From an uncultured bacterium (GTDB lineage Bacteria > Cloacimonadota > Cloacimonadia > Cloacimonadales > Cloacimonadaceae), in NCBI GenBank assembly GCA_937960795.1, contig CALGPA010000095.1:1-16630 (forward strand): DNA of 16,630 bases, written 5' to 3'. The translations under genes were made by a program, and so were the position numbers. Shown piece after piece: positions 1-6,440 of this stretch. The stretch's first letter is position 1. Every line of letters begins with the position of its first letter. The notes under the pieces are model-generated. The model saw only the letters and a program-made list of their open reading frames with translations. It ran no database searches and was not told the origin of the DNA.

Positions 1-180
1 AAAGGTGCTATAGCGGATTCGGCAGTTGTTTTCCTGCTCAAACTCCCTTAACAAATCGGGATCGATATAGTCACTCCAGTTAAAAATGTAGAGGGTAGGC
101 TTTTTCTCTCCACAGCCGCCAAGAAGCAGGGCAGCGCCCAAAGCGGCAAGAACGAATAGTATTATTAGTGATCTTTTCAT
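1..180 (-). CDS. PotD-like polyamine-binding lipoprotein (5' part only)
   Basis: This is the first 60 codons of a gene that continues past the left edge. It starts at ATG (178-180), with a GGAGG site five bases upstream that overlaps the end of the transporter gene. The N-terminus is a lipoprotein signal peptide: Lys-Arg, a hydrophobic stretch, then a LLGGC lipobox, with lipidation expected at Cys25. The mature part begins with LYIFNWSDYIDPDLLREFE, which closely matches the start of PotD/PotF, the periplasmic spermidine/putrescine binding proteins of ABC importers. The likely role is membrane-anchored capture of polyamines or a similar small cation. No permease or ATPase gene is visible, so the rest of the transporter would have to lie to the left or elsewhere. 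It follows the MFS gene after 11 bases and is probably co-transcribed with it. The family call is fairly sure; the ligand is inferred. Confidence 0.85.
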   Translation of the reverse strand, partial: MKRSLIILFVLAALGAALLLGGCGEKKPTLYIFNWSDYIDPDLLREFEQENNCRIRYSTF

Positions 181-191
181 GGTTTCCTCCA

Positions 192-1436
192 TCAGGTGTT
201 GTTGGTGATGGATCTTGCTGCATCAGCAATCCCCTTTTTGGGGTCAACAAAGTGCAGTGCGATCCAACCTGCTAAAAAGAATATAAACAACGACAATATT
301 GAGTAGCGGATGTTTCCGGTTTTGTGTGCAATCCATCCATATAGTATAGGTCCAATTATAGAGGACAGCCTACCTGTCAAGGTATAAAATCCAAAGAACT
401 CCGCTTGCCGATCTTTCGGAGTGAGCATGGAAAGCATGGTGCGACTGTTTGATTGGCTGCTTCCGATGGCAAGCCCGGCGGTCAATCCTACAAAATAGTA
501 CTCAAACGCCGATCCACAGAAGTACGCCCAAAACACAACCACTATCCAGATCATCAGTGAGATTGAAAGCGAGAGCTTGACTCCCTTTTTGTCGGTGAGC
601 CATCCAAAGACTGCTGCTCCCAAGATCGAGGTAAACTGCGCCAATATAAAGTATATCAGCATGTCCTGTGTGTTCATCCCAAAGCGTTGGATGCCGTAGA
701 TCGAAGCAAAGACTATCACCGTAGTGATGGCGTCGTTGTACACAAAATAGCTCATCAAGAACTTAAGAAGCTGGGGATAGTGCCGAATGTTGATCAGAGA
801 ACTATAGACTCGCCGATAAGCCGTCTTGATATAGTTTGTTCTCTTTGATGGACGCTGCACTTCCTTGAGCCAGAAGAAGGTAAACAGACTAAAGACAAAG
901 AAATGAAAGGATATCATTGGGAAAACCCAACGCACATCGGTGTTATTGATGATCACTAGTGAGACCACCAATGCCAAAAGCCCTCCCACATAGCCCAGAG
1001 CCCATCCAAATCCTGAGACCTTACCGATGTTTTCATGTGTCGTTATCTCAGGCAGAAAGGCATCATAGAAGACGTTTGCGCTATTAAATCCAAAGTTTGC
1101 TATGATGAAGAAGATCATCCCCCGAGAGATCTGCCCTTCTCCCACAAAGTATAACAATGCCGTGAAGATCACCGTGAGATAACAATTGATAAAAAGGAAC
1201 TTCTTCTTCGACCGAGAATAATCCGCCACCGCTCCAAAGATCGGAGCGGAGAGCGCAACCATCGTCATCGAGATGCCGATAGCTCTTCCCCACAGCATCT
1301 CCCCCAATCCGGCGTCTCCTCCTACGACCGTATTGACGAAGTATACGCTATAGACGACGGTCACGATGATAGTTGTAAAAGCTGAATTTGCGAAGTCATA
1401 CATCATCCAGCCCATGATCTGTTTACTTAGTTTCAC
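192..1436 (-). CDS. MFS transporter, ATG22/UMF1 type
   Basis: This 414-residue integral membrane protein has about twelve hydrophobic segments. The N-terminal YDFANSAF (residues 13-20) is the hallmark of the ATG22/UMF1 branch of the major facilitator superfamily. A motif-A-like loop, GAVADYSRSKKK, follows around residues 68-79, and a second one, GWLTDKKG, lies near the middle, as expected for two six-helix halves. Members are thought to be exporters, often of amino acids or other small metabolites; the substrate cannot be read from the sequence. The start is a GTG (1434-1436) that overlaps the recF stop as GTGA, which points to translational coupling. An in-frame ATG eight codons in is possible but would remove part of the pre-helix region. 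The PotD-like gene lies just downstream. Confidence 0.85.
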   Translation of the reverse strand: MKLSKQIMGWMMYDFANSAFTTIIVTVVYSVYFVNTVVGGDAGLGEMLWGRAIGISMTMVALSAPIFGAVADYSRSKKKFLFINCYLTVIFTALLYFVGEGQISRGMIFFIIANFGFNSANVFYDAFLPEITTHENIGKVSGFGWALGYVGGLLALVVSLVIINNTDVRWVFPMISFHFFVFSLFTFFWLKEVQRPSKRTNYIKTAYRRVYSSLINIRHYPQLLKFLMSYFVYNDAITTVIVFASIYGIQRFGMNTQDMLIYFILAQFTSILGAAVFGWLTDKKGVKLSLSISLMIWIVVVFWAYFCGSAFEYYFVGLTAGLAIGSSQSNSRTMLSMLTPKDRQAEFFGFYTLTGRLSSIIGPILYGWIAHKTGNIRYSILSLFIFFLAGWIALHFVDPKKGIADAARSITNNT

Positions 1437-2506
1437 GCGCTGTCTCCCAATCTGATGACTTTCATTGAGTCCCAGATATTCCGGATATCTTCTTTGGGGC
1501 TTGCTACGAAGATCTGATAATCCCTCGAGCTGAGCTCCCTGATGCGTTCGCTGTGGCGATGATCAAGCTCAGCAAAGATATCGTCATACAGAAGGATTGG
1601 CTTGATCCCTGTCTGGCTTCTAACCAGTCCTGCTTGGATCAGCTTCAAGATGATGACTGCGATGCGCTTCTGCCCTTGCGACGCAAATGCTCGCATGCTG
1701 TTTCCACCCAGATCGAAGGCAAAATCATCCAAATGAGCCCCACATAGACATCTTTGCCAGAGCCCTTCTTTGTTCTCAATCGCCTCGACATATGCCTTGA
1801 GAGAATCCATATCTTGATTAAGAGCATCCGAAATGACTCCCAGATAGCGTACCTGCACTCCCAGGAAGTCCCCAGACAAATTCGTAAAAGACTGTTCCAA
1901 CTCCGCATTCAGCAGCTTCAGATAGCTTTTGCGATAGGGATAAAGTTCATGCATGGCTTCGACAAACCTGAGATCCCAGACCCGCTTTTCCTCTTTCAGA
2001 TAGCTAGTCTTCAGAAGACGATTGCGTTGATCTACCACATGTAGATAGTTCCTGAGTATACCCAGATATGCAGGGAAGATTTGGGAAATCGCCATGTCAA
2101 AATATTGCCGCCGCAAGCGGGGAGGGCCATTGATCAAACCGATATCATCCGGTGCACAGTAGATGACTTTGACCCTAGCAAAGAGCTCGCTGAGCTGCCT
2201 CATAAGCTCATCATTGATCCTCAGGATCTTGCGCTTGGAATCATAGGCCAGCTGCACCTTGAGCATGCTCTTGTGATCCGTCTGATAGTGCCCCGTCAGG
2301 GCAAAAGCCGATGCACCAAGCTGCACCAATTCCTGATCCGAATGGTAGCGGATGGATTTGCCGATGGAGGTATAGGCTATGGCTTCCAGGAGATTGGTCT
2401 TGCCGCTGCCATTGGCTCCGATTAGCAAGTTTCCCGCTTGATCAAAATCAAAGCTGCGCTTTGGATAAGAACGGAAACCGCGCAGCTCGATACTGTTTAA
2501 CTTCAA
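1433..2506 (-). CDS. recF: DNA replication/repair protein RecF
   Basis: This 357-residue SMC-like ABC ATPase helps load RecA at single-strand gaps together with RecO and RecR. The visible parts are the family opening IELRGFRSY, Walker A GANGSGKT (30-37), the ABC signature region FASQGQKR (274-281), and Walker B ILLYDDIFAELD (304-315). The length is normal for RecF. The start is TTG (2504-2506); only a weak GAAGA lies upstream and no better start is in frame, so it is probably translated by coupling to dnaN, whose stop lies nine bases away. The gene ends in a four-base overlap with the MFS gene. The dnaN-recF pairing is classical, but dnaA is not beside it here. Confidence 0.96.
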   Translation of the reverse strand: MKLNSIELRGFRSYPKRSFDFDQAGNLLIGANGSGKTNLLEAIAYTSIGKSIRYHSDQELVQLGASAFALTGHYQTDHKSMLKVQLAYDSKRKILRINDELMRQLSELFARVKVIYCAPDDIGLINGPPRLRRQYFDMAISQIFPAYLGILRNYLHVVDQRNRLLKTSYLKEEKRVWDLRFVEAMHELYPYRKSYLKLLNAELEQSFTNLSGDFLGVQVRYLGVISDALNQDMDSLKAYVEAIENKEGLWQRCLCGAHLDDFAFDLGGNSMRAFASQGQKRIAVIILKLIQAGLVRSQTGIKPILLYDDIFAELDHRHSERIRELSSRDYQIFVASPKEDIRNIWDSMKVIRLGDSA

Positions 2507-2515
2507 TCTTCGTGT

Positions 2516-3688
2516 TTACGAGCGAAGAGGCATCAAAAGGAAAGTGACTTCTTCGTTTTCCTGGTTCTTTTCGTTGAAGATCATCATCGGATCTTTGGAT
2601 GTTCCAAGCTTGATGACCACCTTCTGAGTATCGATCGCATCAATGATGCTAAGCATATAGCGATAGTTAAATGAGACTCCAGTATGACTGCCCTGGAAGC
2701 TATAGTCTTCGAGATTCTCTTTGGCATCCCCGGTGTCTCTATTTGATGTATTCACCTCAAAGCTCTCGCTATCCAGCTCAAAGCGGATCCGAAGATTCTC
2801 ATCCGGAGCCACCAAGGCTACACGGCGAATTGCATTTCTGAGAGTCTCTTTGTCGATCACAAATTGGTTCTGAAGACTAGTTACAAATGCCTTCTGATAT
2901 TCCGGATACTTGTGCTCCAAGACTTGAGATATCACCAAGTATTTGTCATATGAGAAGATCACCTTACTATGCTCGATAAGCACCTGCAGATCCTTGGCAC
3001 TGCTGTCAAAGACCTTCTGCAAAAAAGCAAGGGTCTTCACGGGGATGATCTTCTCCAGACTAGTCTCAGATGCGTCTGCCTCCAAGGGAATCCCGGAGCC
3101 GGCATCCTCTGCCCCCTGATCTTTTGTGAGTATGCTGTCCTTGACCTTGATCTCCGCGACTTTGCGTCCATCGGTCGCTGCCATCAGATGCATATCAGAA
3201 TAGATCTTCCAACAGACTCCGGTGAGAACCGCACGATTGACATCGGTGGATACTGCAAAGTGAGTCTTTGAGATCATCCGATCAAACAGCTTGGCATCCA
3301 GCTTCAAGGCCTTGTCCAGCTTAACTTCCGGAACCAACGGGAAGAGAGTGTGGTCGGCTATCAACAGATTAAAATCTATCTTCTTGCATTGGATCATAAG
3401 TAGTTCATCATGACGCCAGAAACTGATGATCGCATCCGGCATGAAGTTTATGATTTCATTAAAATGCCGAGCAGACACAGCGATCGTGCCGCCTTCACTC
3501 ACTGCAGCCGCAAATTTCACTACAACAGTGATATCCAAATCAGACGTGGTGATAGATACCATGCCGCTTTCTTGATCGGCATGAATCAGATAATTTGTGA
3601 GAATTGGAGAGGCATTTTTGGCTGGCGCTACGCTCACCAAGTGCTGAACGCTTGATAAGAGTTCTTTCTTTTCTATGGCAAATCTCAT
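2516..3688 (-). CDS. dnaN: DNA polymerase III sliding clamp (beta subunit)
   Basis: This 390-residue protein is the ring-shaped processivity clamp of the replicative polymerase. It has the expected opening (MRFAIEKKELLSSVQHL), three repeated clamp domains of roughly 120 residues each, and the conserved C-terminal end LLMPLRS, which forms part of the partner-binding pocket. A low-complexity acidic and serine-rich stretch near residues 190-210 looks like an expanded loop and accounts for the slightly long size (E. coli has 366 residues). The start is ATG (3686-3688) with AGGGG five bases upstream. That site begins inside the stop codon of the possible 28-residue ORF in front. recF follows after nine bases. 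Confidence 0.96.
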   Translation of the reverse strand: MRFAIEKKELLSSVQHLVSVAPAKNASPILTNYLIHADQESGMVSITTSDLDITVVVKFAAAVSEGGTIAVSARHFNEIINFMPDAIISFWRHDELLMIQCKKIDFNLLIADHTLFPLVPEVKLDKALKLDAKLFDRMISKTHFAVSTDVNRAVLTGVCWKIYSDMHLMAATDGRKVAEIKVKDSILTKDQGAEDAGSGIPLEADASETSLEKIIPVKTLAFLQKVFDSSAKDLQVLIEHSKVIFSYDKYLVISQVLEHKYPEYQKAFVTSLQNQFVIDKETLRNAIRRVALVAPDENLRIRFELDSESFEVNTSNRDTGDAKENLEDYSFQGSHTGVSFNYRYMLSIIDAIDTQKVVIKLGTSKDPMMIFNEKNQENEEVTFLLMPLRS

Positions 3689-3696
3689 GATAACCC

Positions 3697-3783
3697 CTAT
3701 ATATCTGTTATTTCTTTCAAGCTTTTTTTGATTTCAGATTCCGTCAATGATTTTTTTGATAAGAGCAATACCGCCCGGCTCAT
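3697..3783 (-). CDS. possible 28-residue small protein / leader ORF before dnaN
   Basis: This small ORF fills almost the whole gap between the nuclease gene and dnaN. Its ATG (3781-3783) overlaps the nuclease stop as TGATG, a typical reinitiation junction. Its TAG stop (3697-3699) runs into the AGGGG ribosome site of dnaN. The peptide starts MSRAVLLLSKKS and continues as a charged, probably helical stretch (LTESEIKKSLKEITDI). The codons for residues 10-11 and 19-20 lie in two runs of seven A, which could allow slippage. No family is recognised. It may be a real microprotein, a translational relay that couples dnaN to the nuclease gene, or chance; the double junction favours the first two. Confidence 0.4.
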   Translation of the reverse strand: MSRAVLLLSKKSLTESEIKKSLKEITDI

Positions 3784-4637
3784 CAGACTTTGTCTAGTGC
3801 CTCCAATTCTTCGATAACTTGACGCTTTTTTCGTGTGGGCAAGCCCATTTTATCCAATCTCCAAGTTTCGCCAAGCAACTGCGCGCAAGTGACCACAGAG
3901 GCCTCAATTAAGGCACGTTTCTCAGCCTTGTTAAGCTTACTTAAGATCGTGATCGGAAAGATTTTCTCTCTTTCGACGACTCGCTTGAGAGCGTCATCAC
4001 CGGGATAATCCCATCCCATTAGGCGGATCCCTTTGCTCTTGCTATATTGCACAGAATCCGGTGAAAAGCGTGAATTCGTCACGATCCATGCCTCAAAACG
4101 GATATCACGATACCTTTCTTGCTCGCGCCACTTCTCGGCGATGTCCTGCACACGGGAATTTACATAGAGTGGCACCTGGATGCTGACGCTATTTCCTTGA
4201 TTTACCGTAAACTTACACTCTGCCAAGATCTGCAGATCGTCACGGAAAGCTAGGACGTCCATCTCATGAGTGATGGAAGCGCCCTGGACGATCTTGCTCA
4301 CTTCGACCTCATAGCCGCGACGCCGAAAAATCTCACCAACAAAATGTTCAAAAGGATATCCACTCGGGCCAAGATCTATGATCGCCTTTTTCAAGCGATA
4401 TAGCATGGCTCCTGACTTGCTGATCCGATTGAGCAAACTGTATGCTCGCGAATATAGCTTACGCGTGCTTACCCCGTCGTAAACCCACTCAGTGATGTCT
4501 TTCACGATCTCATCAATGGCGTCTTCTTGCGCCCCTGAGTTCCTTAGGGAAGCTATAAGTTTCTGCGGGTCAAAGCTTTCAAGCTCCCCTGAGGCTTTCT
4601 TGATCCTGATCTGAATCTTTTTTGTTTCTTCTGCCAT
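3783..4637 (-). CDS. ATP-cone plus Mrr-like restriction endonuclease-fold protein
   Basis: This is a 284-residue cytoplasmic protein. Residues about 8-85 resemble an ATP-cone domain (IRIKKASGELESFDPQKL..., with SLLNR near 67-71), the nucleotide-binding module best known as the allosteric site of ribonucleotide reductases and of NrdR. Residues about 92-210 form a PD-(D/E)XK nuclease core of the Mrr/type IV restriction class: helix PFEHFVGEIFRRRGYEVE, then D127 in EMDVLA, then E140 and K142 in AECK. The catalytic triad looks intact. The tail (about 233-284) has an HhH-like appearance and is very basic near 269-272. The start is ATG (4635-4637) with AAAGGA upstream. It probably heads the dnaN-recF unit. 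Nuclease activity and nucleotide control are inferred from the fold; the biological substrate is unknown. Confidence 0.75.
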   Translation of the reverse strand: MAEETKKIQIRIKKASGELESFDPQKLIASLRNSGAQEDAIDEIVKDITEWVYDGVSTRKLYSRAYSLLNRISKSGAMLYRLKKAIIDLGPSGYPFEHFVGEIFRRRGYEVEVSKIVQGASITHEMDVLAFRDDLQILAECKFTVNQGNSVSIQVPLYVNSRVQDIAEKWREQERYRDIRFEAWIVTNSRFSPDSVQYSKSKGIRLMGWDYPGDDALKRVVEREKIFPITILSKLNKAEKRALIEASVVTCAQLLGETWRLDKMGLPTRKKRQVIEELEALDKV

Positions 4638-4883
4638 AATCTTTCCTTTGTAACGGTTTTCACGATGTCAGGCCAACCTTTAGATGCTTCATTAAATCGA
4701 CTTTAAGCCTGAAGTGACAGAACTCTTAGGATGTTCTCACTAATGCAGCCAATTTTTTTTCCTGTAGCTTGGCAAGATATTTCTTTCCCGGTCAGGAAAT
4801 CCGCTTTGCACTTGCGAAAGATTGACCCATAAACATCTGCCTAAGACACTGTTTTGCAGGGCTCTTGACCTCTTGCTCATCCC

Positions 4884-4928
4884 TCGCTCACCGGTCGGGC
4901 GTGCAAGCGGTGAGAAAATAAGGACTTA
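4884..4928 (+). repeat. 45-base dispersed intergenic repeat, copy A
   Basis: This stretch matches 16525-16569 over 45 bases with a single difference (G at 4898, A at 16539). It holds a potential hairpin with seven-base arms CTCACCG (4887-4893) and CGGTGAG (4908-4914), followed by the conserved AAAATAAGGACTTA. A competing pairing of CTTGC (4873-4877) with GCAAG (4903-4907) is also possible. Similarity to copy B continues less well to the left, to an AAACAT at 4831. Two copies within 12 kb, both outside genes, suggest a family of short dispersed repeats. Whether it is a REP/MITE-like element or an RNA signal is not clear. Confidence 0.85.
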
Positions 4929-5154
4929 CAGCTCTGTGTTAAAAACCTGTAAACCAGTCGACATCGAAGATAAAAATAAAACCGCCGGTCTAGATTGATT
5001 CGGGCTCAGAAATAGCAGCATTCCAATGAATATTCGCTTTTATCACCAGCCCCTCGATCTCGCGATTTGGATGAAATATGCGAACAACGATAGCCATATA
5101 ATACTGATATTTAAACCACTAGCCTGTGTATCGATATAAAAAGAGAGAAAAGTC

Positions 5155-5183
5155 TTGACAGATATTGTCAATAATATTTTATC
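5155..5183 (+). promoter_or_regulatory. rex-hyd operon promoter with overlapping palindrome (candidate Rex operator)
   Basis: A perfect -35 box TTGACA (5155-5160) is followed after 16 bases by TTTTAT (5177-5182) as a plausible -10, placing the transcript start near 5190, about 45 bases before the rex ATG. The palindrome TTGACAGATATTGTCAA (5155-5171) covers the -35 box and half the spacer, so a bound protein would block RNA polymerase. Rex proteins bind TTG...CAA palindromes such as TTGTGAANNNNTTCACAA and often control their own gene, so Rex is the natural candidate. This site has odd symmetry (17 bases instead of 18) and different inner bases, so the assignment is an inference. A second inverted pair, ATCGATA (5130-5136) and TATCGAT (5180-5186), surrounds it. 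Confidence 0.6.
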
Positions 5184-5235
5184 GATTCCAGATGATCGAA
5201 TAAGCCGACTCAGATAACATGAAAAAGGAGAACCG

Positions 5236-5874
5236 ATGGACGCACTGCCACTTTTGACACTGAAAAGACTGCCAAAATATCTCGAGGCACTATACCGTTT
5301 TAAAAAAGCAGGCCTCAAGATGGTGTCTGCCACCAAGATTGCAGTTTTTACTGACGTTCATATGACTCAGGTACGCAAGGATCTGTCGTTTACCGGAGTG
5401 GTCGGCACTCCCAAGATCGGGCATCGCATAGACGCCCTCATTCATGCCATCGAACAGTGCTTGAATTGGAATGACATCTCTTCTTGTTTTTTGGTGGGTG
5501 TCGGACATCTTGGTAAAGCCTTGATGGGTTACTCTGAACTACCCAAGAAGGGGCTTCGGATCATTGCAGCCTTTGATTCCAATCCCGATTTAGCAGGAAC
5601 GTATTATCAAGGGATTCAGATCCATTCTATGGACAAGTTTACCAATCTTCTCTCCCGCTTACATGTGCACATCGGGATCTTGGCGGTTCCTGCTGAGGCA
5701 GCACAAGATATTGCCGATAAGATGGTCGCAAACGGAGTAATCGCAATTTGGAATTTTACTCCACAGCGATTGGATGTCCCGGAAGACATAATCGTGGAAA
5801 ACGTCGATATGAGCTCATCCTTGGCGGTCTTATCTCGCCGAGTAGCAGAGCGTTTGGACGATACCAAGAACTAA
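5236..5874 (+). CDS. rex: redox-sensing transcriptional repressor Rex
   Basis: This 212-residue cytoplasmic dimeric repressor senses the NADH/NAD+ ratio: NADH binding releases it from DNA and lets fermentation genes be expressed. The N-terminal winged helix (about 5-75) contains the recognisable QVRKDLSFTGVVGTPKIGH. A Rossmann domain follows, with GVGHLG (88-93) and the acidic residue D114 in AAFDSNP at the end of the second strand. The C-terminal IWNFTPQRLDVPEDIIVENVDM is highly typical of the family. The start is ATG with AAGGAG five bases upstream. The gene is first in the hydrogenase operon, 65 bases before hydC. The promoter in front carries a palindrome, so autoregulation together with the hyd genes is likely. 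Confidence 0.95.
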   Translation: MDALPLLTLKRLPKYLEALYRFKKAGLKMVSATKIAVFTDVHMTQVRKDLSFTGVVGTPKIGHRIDALIHAIEQCLNWNDISSCFLVGVGHLGKALMGYSELPKKGLRIIAAFDSNPDLAGTYYQGIQIHSMDKFTNLLSRLHVHIGILAVPAEAAQDIADKMVANGVIAIWNFTPQRLDVPEDIIVENVDMSSSLAVLSRRVAERLDDTKN

Positions 5875-5939
5875 TCCAAAAACATCAATCAGACAGTAAA
5901 TAATAGAAAACAATAAAAATACATCTAATAGGAGTCACA

Positions 5940-6440
5940 ATGAGTGCAGAATACGCAGCCGCTCGCAGCTTTAACAAGGTAATCGAGATCCTGGATCGCT
6001 ACGATCGCAGCGAATCCAAGATCATTCCGATCTTGCAGGCAGTTCAGGAAGAATATCGCTTTCTGCCGCAGGAAGTTCTTACTTTCATAGCTACATCATT
6101 GGGAGTATCTCCCGCCCGTCTATATGGGGTAGCCACATTTTACAGTCACTTTTCTTTGGAAGCAAAAGGAAAGCACATTCTGAAGATGTGTGATGGCACC
6201 GCTTGCCACGTGCGTGGATCTTCAGCAGTAATCGATGCTATCCGCGACAAACTGGAACTAACAGCCAAGAAGATCACTACCGATGACATGATGTATACTT
6301 TTGAGACAGTGTCCTGTCTTGGAGCATGTGGTTTGGCACCGGTCCTGGTAGTGGATGACGAAGTCTATGGACAAGTCACTCCCCAGCAAGCCCTTGATAT
6401 CATTGCCAAGATCGAAGAGAAGGAGAAGGAAGATGCCTAA
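5940..6440 (+). CDS. hydC: bifurcating hydrogenase gamma subunit, NuoE-like [2Fe-2S] protein
   Basis: This 166-residue protein belongs to the 24-kDa NADH dehydrogenase subunit family (NuoE; HydC of Thermotoga, HndA of Desulfovibrio). An N-terminal helical bundle (IIPILQAVQEEYRFLP, YGVATFYSHF) precedes a thioredoxin-like domain. That domain carries one [2Fe-2S] cluster on C84 and C89 (CDGTAC) and C126 and C130 (CLGAC). In the HydABC complex it sits beside the flavin subunit HydB, and its cluster is thought to take part in the electron-bifurcating relay. The start ATG has AGGAG six bases upstream. The gene overlaps hydB by eight bases. The match is clear; the specific role in the trimer follows from the neighbours. 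Confidence 0.94.
   Translation: MSAEYAAARSFNKVIEILDRYDRSESKIIPILQAVQEEYRFLPQEVLTFIATSLGVSPARLYGVATFYSHFSLEAKGKHILKMCDGTACHVRGSSAVIDAIRDKLELTAKKITTDDMMYTFETVSCLGACGLAPVLVVDDEVYGQVTPQQALDIIAKIEEKEKEDA

Larger units (their letters stand above)
4638..5235. other. intergenic region between the divergent nuclease and rex genes
   Basis: About 600 bases with no credible gene; the only longer reading frame (minus strand, 5043-5336) runs into rex and resembles no protein I know. The left part has a T8 run near 4750 and a small hairpin (TTTCC/GGAAA near 4785). The middle has the 45-base dispersed repeat (4884-4928), with weaker similarity to the window's end extending left to about 4831. The right part is AT-rich and holds the rex promoter and palindrome (5155-5183). 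A perfect TATAAT at 5097-5102 lacks a good -35 box. No promoter for the nuclease gene could be supported, although it must lie here if the gene starts its own transcript. Confidence 0.6.

Noticed and set aside
4884..4928. CRISPR-like repeat
   Set aside because: There is only a single unit at each site with no regular spacers and no cas genes; the copies are about 11.6 kb apart.
5097..5102. Perfect TATAAT as an additional rex promoter
   Set aside because: No -35 box lies at 15-19 bases upstream, and the TTGACA promoter nearer to rex is better supported.
5043..5336. 97-codon minus-strand frame over the rex promoter
   Set aside because: It overlaps the rex start and promoter on the opposite strand, and its translation resembles nothing known.
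6355..6432. Upstream in-frame ATG for hydB (26 extra residues)
   Set aside because: It would lie deep inside hydC and lacks a ribosome site; the ATG at 6433 has a strong one.
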